From the NCBI RefSeq assembly GCF_049116215.1, contig NZ_JAGDZB010000006.1, forward strand, positions 62,001-126,000: DNA of 64,000 nt, written 5' to 3'. A program made the position numbers and the translations under genes. The stretch comes from Shimia sp049116215 (lineage in GTDB: Bacteria > Pseudomonadota > Alphaproteobacteria > Rhodobacterales > Rhodobacteraceae). Positions 59,628-64,000 of the stretch are shown one piece after another (within the stretch, counting starts at the first letter, position 1; each line of letters opens with the position of its first letter). Below the pieces are notes generated by a model. The model made no database searches. It saw nothing but the letters and a program-made list of their open reading frames with translations, and was not told the origin of the DNA.

Positions 59628-60776
59628 TCAGTCGATGTCCAGCGAGCGGGCGATCACTTCTTTCATGATCTCGTTGGTGCCGCCGTAGATCTTTTGCACG
59701 CGGGCGTCGGTGTAGAGTTCCGAAATTGGATATTCGGACATGTAGCCGTAGCCGCCGTGCAATTGCAGGCATTCGTCGACAATCTCACACTGGGTTTGCG
59801 TGCCCCACCATTTCACCATGGCGGCCTTTTCTGCAGTGAGTTGCCCCGCTTCGAGTTCGGTCAGGCAGGTGTCACAGAAGGACGCTAGCAGTTCGATTTT
59901 GGTGGCGCATTCGGCGAGTTTGAATCGGGTGTTCTGGAAATCCATCACCCGTTTGCCGAAAGCTTTGCGCTCTTTCACGTAGGCGAGCGTGTGTTCGAGT
60001 GCGCATTGGGAGGCGCCAAGGGCCATGTAGCCGAGGATCAAGCGTTCCCAAGGGAGCTGTTTCATCAGTTGGATAAAACCTTGGCCTTCCTCGGTGCCGA
60101 TGAGATTTGTGAGGGGCACGCGCACATCGGTGAAGCTGAGTTCTGCCGTGTCGTTGCGCTTCATGCCCATTTTCTTGAGGCAGCGGCCCACGGCAAAGCC
60201 TTCGAGGTCTTCGGTTTCCACCACAATCAGCGACACACCCCGGCCTTTGGCAGTCGGGTCGGTTTTGGCGACCAATACAATCAGGTCGGCGGAGCCGCCG
60301 TTGGTGATGAAGGTTTTGGAGCCGTTGATCAGATATTCGTTGCCGTCGCGGATGGCGGTGGTTTTGACCGCTTGCAAGTCGGAACCAGTGCCGGGTTCGG
60401 TCATGGCGATGGCGGCGACTTTCTCGCCGGTGGCCAGATCAGGCAGCCAGCGGGCTTTCTGTTCGTCGGTGCCAAAGGCGGTGATGTAATGCGCGGCGAT
60501 GTTGTGCACCGAGACGCCCCAGCCGCTGTCACCGGCTTTGCCTTGCTCCAGGAAGGTCACGGCGTCGAAGTGGCGCGAGAGGCCAAGCCCGCCGTGTTCC
60601 TCGGGGAAGGTGGCGCCGAGGAGTCCGAGATTTCCCGCCTTTTTCCAAAGGGATTTGGGGATGACGCCCGCTTCAGTCCAGGCGTCTTTGTTGGGGGTGA
60701 CCTCTTCGTCAAAGAAGCGTTTGACGGTGTCAGCGAAGGCGGTGTGGTCTTCGCTCATCCACATGTGATTGGGCAT
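59628..60776 (-). CDS. Acyl-CoA dehydrogenase (long-chain type)
   Basis: A 382-residue flavoprotein: GLLGATFPEEHGGLGLS, AIAMTEPGTGSDLQAVKTTA and QLHGGYGYMSEYPISELYTDARVQKIYGGTNEIMKEVIARS. The C-terminus has YGGTNE where medium-chain enzymes have a catalytic YEGT; Glu244 in LPWERLI occupies the catalytic place of long-chain and isovaleryl enzymes. It introduces the 2,3-double bond. Confidence 0.93.
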   Translation of the reverse strand: MPNHMWMSEDHTAFADTVKRFFDEEVTPNKDAWTEAGVIPKSLWKKAGNLGLLGATFPEEHGGLGLSRHFDAVTFLEQGKAGDSGWGVSVHNIAAHYITAFGTDEQKARWLPDLATGEKVAAIAMTEPGTGSDLQAVKTTAIRDGNEYLINGSKTFITNGGSADLIVLVAKTDPTAKGRGVSLIVVETEDLEGFAVGRCLKKMGMKRNDTAELSFTDVRVPLTNLIGTEEGQGFIQLMKQLPWERLILGYMALGASQCALEHTLAYVKERKAFGKRVMDFQNTRFKLAECATKIELLASFCDTCLTELEAGQLTAEKAAMVKWWGTQTQCEIVDECLQLHGGYGYMSEYPISELYTDARVQKIYGGTNEIMKEVIARSLDID

Positions 60777-60795
60777 GGGGTATCCTATTGTGAGG

Positions 60796-61215
60796 TTAGG
60801 GCGTGCCGCAGATTTTGGCTTCGCCGCGCAGGGTTTGGGTGCCGTCGTCTATGTGAGCGGCCAGTTTGATGGTGAGCAGGACACGGCCGTGTTCTTCGTG
60901 GCGGTCCACAACCGTGCCGGTGCAGGTGATGGTGGCCCCAACGGGGGTGATCGCGGTGAAACGGGTGGAGAGCGCGCGCATGCGGTCTTGGCCGGCCCAG
61001 TCGGTGGCGAGGCGGCCCAGCTGCGCCATGGACAACATGCCGTGGGCAAAGACGTCGTCCATGCCGGCGTTTTTGGCAAAGTCGAGGTCGATGTGGATCG
61101 GGTTGTGATCCCCGGAGGCGCCAGAGTAGAGCGCCAATGTGGTGCGGGAAATTGGGCCGAAGGTCAGCTCTGGGAGTGTGTCGCCGACTTGGGCATTGGT
61201 AGGTGTGACAGTCAT
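60796..61215 (-). CDS. MaoC-type (R)-specific enoyl-CoA hydratase, catalytic half
   Basis: A 139-residue hot-dog-fold protein with the hydratase 2 motif YSGASGDHNPIHIDLDFAKNAGMDDVFAHGM (active-site Asp36 and His41). It would hydrate the 2-enoyl-CoA. The next gene upstream in the transcript encodes a second hot-dog protein that lacks this motif, suggesting a heterodimer. Confidence 0.9.
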   Translation of the reverse strand: MTVTPTNAQVGDTLPELTFGPISRTTLALYSGASGDHNPIHIDLDFAKNAGMDDVFAHGMLSMAQLGRLATDWAGQDRMRALSTRFTAITPVGATITCTGTVVDRHEEHGRVLLTIKLAAHIDDGTQTLRGEAKICGTP

Positions 61216-61227
61216 GATCTCTCTCCC

Positions 61228-61695
61228 TCAGCCCAGACGGTGGATGATGCCGCGGGTGGCCTCAACCAAGAGGCCGCGCGTGGGGTGGGTGATGCGGGTG
61301 GTGATGTGAGCGATTTCCAGTTTTCCGCCTTTGGCGTCGGTGAAATCTGTCACCTCGTTTTCGACCGTGACCACATCACCGGCAAACATCGGGCCGTGGT
61401 AGGTGTAGGCCTCGGTGCCATGCAGCAGCACACGCAGGTCGCCGTTGATCAGTTCCAAAATGTCGGGCTGACCCTGACGTTTGGCCTGATGGCCTGCGAA
61501 GGTGCCGACAACCACGGCAAAGGTGGCGGGCGCCATTATGTCGGGGTGGCCTGCATCTTGGGCGGCGTCGGGATCGAGGTAGGCGGGGTCGGTCTCGCCG
61601 ATGGTTTCGGAGAAAAACGCCAACGGGCCGCGCTCGATGGTGACCTCGACAGGCGGGGTTATGTGGCCTTTGGTGGATCGGTTGAAGATGCCCAT
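61228..61695 (-). CDS. FAS1-type MaoC-fold protein, non-catalytic partner
   Basis: A 155-residue protein with the N-terminal MaoC-like dehydratase fold: PPVEVTIERGPLAFFSETIGETDPAYLDPDAAQDAGHPDIMAPATFAVVVG, then LLHGTEAYTYHGPMFAGDVVTVENEVTDF. It lacks the D-x-NPIH active-site motif. Paired proteins of this sort (for example ChsH1/ChsH2 in steroid side-chain breakdown) form one hydratase. Twelve bases separate it from the catalytic partner. Confidence 0.85.
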   Translation of the reverse strand: MGIFNRSTKGHITPPVEVTIERGPLAFFSETIGETDPAYLDPDAAQDAGHPDIMAPATFAVVVGTFAGHQAKRQGQPDILELINGDLRVLLHGTEAYTYHGPMFAGDVVTVENEVTDFTDAKGGKLEIAHITTRITHPTRGLLVEATRGIIHRLG

Positions 61696-61699
61696 GGAG

Positions 61700-62884
61700 T
61701 TATGCCGCCTGATAGAGGGTCACGACACACGCGCCGCCGAGGCCGAGGTTATGCTGGAGTGCTGTCTTCGCACCTTCTACCTGGCGAGCGTCTGCCGTGC
61801 CGCGCAATTGGTGGGTCAGTTCGTAGCACTGGGCAAGACCAGTGGCCCCAAGGGGGTGGCCTTTGGAGAGCAGGCCGCCGGAGGGGTTGGTGACAAACTT
61901 GCCGCCGTAGGTGTTGTCGCCGTCGGCAATGAATTTTTGGGCGGTGCCTTCGGGGGTGAGGCCGAGACCTTCGTAGGTGATGAGTTCATTGTGGGCGAAG
62001 CAGTCGTGTAATTCGACCACGTCGACATCGTCGATGGCGATGCCGGAGGCTTCCTGCACCTGTTTTGCGGCGGCGGCGGTCATGTCGTAGCCAACCACTT
62101 GCATCATGTCTTGGGCGTCAAAAGTGGAGGCGTAGTCGGTGGTCATGGATTGGGCTTTGATTTTCACAGTGGTGTCGATGCCGTGTTTGGCGGCAAAAGC
62201 TTCAGAGCAGAGAATGGCGGCGGCACCGCCGCAGGTGGGTGGGCAGGCCATCAGGCGGGTCATCACGCCGTCCCACATGACCGGCGCGGCCATGACTTCT
62301 TCGGTGGTGACCTCTGTTGCAAACAGGGCAAGAGGATTCTTGGTGGCATGGCGGGAGGCTTTGGCGCGGATTTTGGCAAAGTCGGCTAGCTCGGTGCCAT
62401 ATTTCTCCATGTGCGATTTGCCAGCGCCGCCAAAATACCGCAGCGCCAGAGGCACTTCTGCATGGCCCACAAGCGTGTCGCAGGCAGTGTCGAAGTCATC
62501 AAACGGAGTGGGGCGGTCGGTCCAATGGCTGGTCAGCGCGCCGCGTTGCATTTGTTCAAAGCCAACCGCCAGCACACAGTCGACCATGCCGCTTTCGATG
62601 GCCTGGCGCGCCATGTAGAGCGCGGTTGAGCCGGTAGAGCAGTTGTTGTTCACATTGATGATGGGAATGCCAGACATGCCCACATGATAGAGAGCCTTCT
62701 GACCACAGGTGCTGTCACCATAGACATAACCTGCGTAGGCCTGTTGCACGTCTTTGTAGCTGAGGCCCGCATCTTTCAACGCGGCCTGCACGGCGGCGGC
62801 GCCCATTTGATCATAGCTGTCGGATGCCCCCGGTTTGGCAAATTTGATCATGCCGACGCCGGCAACAATGGTCTCTGTGCTCAT
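61700..62884 (-). CDS. SCP-x-type thiolase
   Basis: A 394-residue thiolase-fold enzyme: NVNNNCSTGSTALYMARQA with nucleophile Cys82, GFEQMQRGAL, VVELHDCFAHNELITYEGLGL, GDNTYGGKFVTNPSGGLLSKGHPLGATGLAQCYEL and ALQHNLGLGGACVVTLY. The pattern closely follows the thiolase domain of animal SCP-x as I remember it, but no sterol-carrier domain is attached. It probably performs the final thiolytic or retro-aldol step. It is first in the minus-strand cluster and divergent from a LysR gene. Confidence 0.9.
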   Translation of the reverse strand: MSTETIVAGVGMIKFAKPGASDSYDQMGAAAVQAALKDAGLSYKDVQQAYAGYVYGDSTCGQKALYHVGMSGIPIINVNNNCSTGSTALYMARQAIESGMVDCVLAVGFEQMQRGALTSHWTDRPTPFDDFDTACDTLVGHAEVPLALRYFGGAGKSHMEKYGTELADFAKIRAKASRHATKNPLALFATEVTTEEVMAAPVMWDGVMTRLMACPPTCGGAAAILCSEAFAAKHGIDTTVKIKAQSMTTDYASTFDAQDMMQVVGYDMTAAAAKQVQEASGIAIDDVDVVELHDCFAHNELITYEGLGLTPEGTAQKFIADGDNTYGGKFVTNPSGGLLSKGHPLGATGLAQCYELTHQLRGTADARQVEGAKTALQHNLGLGGACVVTLYQAA

Positions 62885-62974
62885 GTGAAAATCTCCTCGC
62901 TTGCGCGAAGTATCGGATTGACGGAGGTATCTGGCAAATTCAATATTCTCTCAAGCTATTCTTTGGAGGAATGG

Positions 62975-63883
62975 ATGAACCTGACCAAGCTGCGCTATGT
63001 GGTGGCGGTGGACCGGCAAGGGGCGATCTCTGCGGCAGCGCGGGCACTCAATGTCACGCAATCGGCGGTGACCAAGGCGGTCGCCGATGTGGAACAGGAT
63101 GTGGGGGCGGCGTTGTTTGAGCGGCACGCACGGGGGGTGACAGCCACGGCAGAGGGGCGGGCGTTTATTGATCGCGCGGCGCGGATACTGGCGGATGTGG
63201 ATCAACTGGTTTCGGATGTGGATCAGGGGCGACAAACGCGGGAGCAGGTGTTGCGGATTGGTGTGTCACCCAGTTCGATGGAAGGGCTGATGAGCCGGGC
63301 GATCTGGGCTTTGGTGGGGGCGCATCCGGAGGTCCGTATTCATTTGCGTGGCGCCCCGTTTGAGACGGCGGTGCAGCTATTCCGACAAGGCGATTTGGAT
63401 GCGGTCATTGGCCCGTCGCGGCCTTTGCTGGCCGAGGCTGGGGTGCGCTGTGATCCGTTGCCACCGCTCAATGCACTGTTTTTTGTCCGGCGGGGGCATC
63501 CGTTGGTGGGGCGTCCAGTGAGCAGTGAGGATTTGGCTGGGTTGCCGTTGATTGTACCGGAACCCAGCGGACCTTATGCGGAGCCGATCCAGCATTTGGT
63601 GCAAGCGGGGGAGGTGGATCCGATGCGACGGCTGCACATCATGCCAAGTTTCACCATGGCCGCCGGAGTGATTGAGCGCAGTGAGGCGGTGGGGGTTGTT
63701 GTGGACAGCTATGCTCAGAGTCGCCATTTCCGCAGTCGGTTTGAAATTCTGGACTTCCCGCAGCAGACCTCTTTGCCAATGGCGGTGGCCTATCGCAGTG
63801 GCGGGCAACGAGGGCGGGCGCTGGGCTGGTTTTTGAAAGCGGTGCAGGAGTTCCCACCTACGCTGGGGGCGGAGATGCCCTAG
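62975..63883 (+). CDS. LysR-family transcriptional regulator
   Basis: A 302-residue LysR protein: MNLTKLRYVVAVDRQGAISAAARALNVTQSAVTKAVADVEQDVGAALFERHARGVTATAEGRAFI, then an effector domain (VLRIGVSPSSMEGLMSRAIWALVGAHPEVRIHL). It lies divergent from the thiolase gene with a 90-base shared interval, so it most likely controls the acyl-CoA cluster. TTTGGAGGA precedes the start. Confidence 0.9.
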   Translation: MNLTKLRYVVAVDRQGAISAAARALNVTQSAVTKAVADVEQDVGAALFERHARGVTATAEGRAFIDRAARILADVDQLVSDVDQGRQTREQVLRIGVSPSSMEGLMSRAIWALVGAHPEVRIHLRGAPFETAVQLFRQGDLDAVIGPSRPLLAEAGVRCDPLPPLNALFFVRRGHPLVGRPVSSEDLAGLPLIVPEPSGPYAEPIQHLVQAGEVDPMRRLHIMPSFTMAAGVIERSEAVGVVVDSYAQSRHFRSRFEILDFPQQTSLPMAVAYRSGGQRGRALGWFLKAVQEFPPTLGAEMP

Positions 63884-63886
63884 CGG

Positions 63887-64000
63887 TTATTCGGCGGCGT
63901 CCGGCGCGTTCAGGTCAATGCGTGTGGCGCGCCACAGGGCGGGAATTTGGGTAATCAGCTCTTCAAACAGGCGTTTGTTGCCCTGTTTGGCGGCGGTGTC
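63887..64000 (-). CDS. C-terminal fragment of a gene running off the window
   Basis: An open minus-strand frame ends at the TAA 63887-63889 and reads DTAAKQGNKRLFEELITQ, continuing IPALWRATRIDLNAPDAAE. Only 37 residues are visible and I do not recognise the family. It converges on the LysR gene, three bases away. Confidence 0.55.
   Translation of the reverse strand, partial: DTAAKQGNKRLFEELITQIPALWRATRIDLNAPDAAE

Noticed and set aside
58778..59668. 296-codon open frame opposite the SDR gene
   Set aside because: Gly/Val/Phe-rich shadow; the SDR has intact motifs in the other strand.
1..64000. tRNA, rRNA, CRISPR, prophage or insertion sequences
   Set aside because: Reading through the gaps I found no cloverleaf, spacer array, transposase or integrase. 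A computed scan (tRNAscan, CRISPR finder) would settle this.

Overview
The window looks like ordinary chromosome of a marine alphaproteobacterium of the Rhodobacteraceae (Roseobacter group). The signs are a GC-rich coding style, an fnrL-hemN pair beside ccoNOQP-ccoGHIS, an F0-only ATP synthase operon with separate b and b' subunits, a TrcR (DUF1013) gene, and FNR boxes of the form TTGAC-N4-(A/G)TCAA. I see no tRNA, rRNA, IS element, prophage or CRISPR array. The assignment rests on gene content and order only.

Layout. 1-2.4 kb: a MarR regulator, a small membrane protein, a GH25 lipoprotein and a YegP-like protein. 2.4-9.4 kb: a minus-strand translation/secretion operon read as ffh, a NIPSNAP protein, four tandem GNAT acetyltransferases, chorismate mutase, rpsP, bluB, rimM and trmD, most of them overlapping or a few bases apart. 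9.6-15.5 kb: a probably frameshifted membrane protein, a YbaK-type tRNA deacylase, azoR divergent from a LysR-EamA pair, a ClbS-like protein behind an FNR-type site, ArsR and LysR regulators. 15.7-18.3 kb: atpI-B-E-X-F. 18.4-24.7 kb: RNase T2, TrcR, recR, ybaB, dnaX, a phosphatase, an HxlR regulator and a DUF1330 protein. 24.8-30.1 kb: cytochrome c, prephenate dehydratase, SRPBCC protein, NudC, CpdB and the SRP RNA. 30.4-36.5 kb: yejABEF plus a GNAT gene.

36.6-49 kb is a low-oxygen respiration island: hemN and fnrL are divergent over one FNR box, followed by a two-domain universal stress protein, the cbb3 oxidase ccoNOQP, an AraC-type regulator, and the assembly genes ccoGHIS. Further FNR boxes precede ccoN, ccoG and hemE, so oxygen sensing, terminal oxidase, copper loading and haem supply appear to be under one control. 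49-57.5 kb: DacA with a SPOR domain, HAD hydrolase, clpS, an RsmC-like methyltransferase, a degenerate SDR, hemF, hemC and hemE.

57.5-63.9 kb holds the most coherent accessory system: an alpha-methylacyl-CoA racemase-like enzyme, an SDR, a long-chain-type acyl-CoA dehydrogenase, two half-size MaoC-fold proteins and an SCP-x-type thiolase, with a divergent LysR regulator. The set parallels the animal peroxisomal pathway for 2-methyl-branched and sterol side-chain acyl-CoAs. That parallel is an inference from motifs and gene order; the substrate is unknown.
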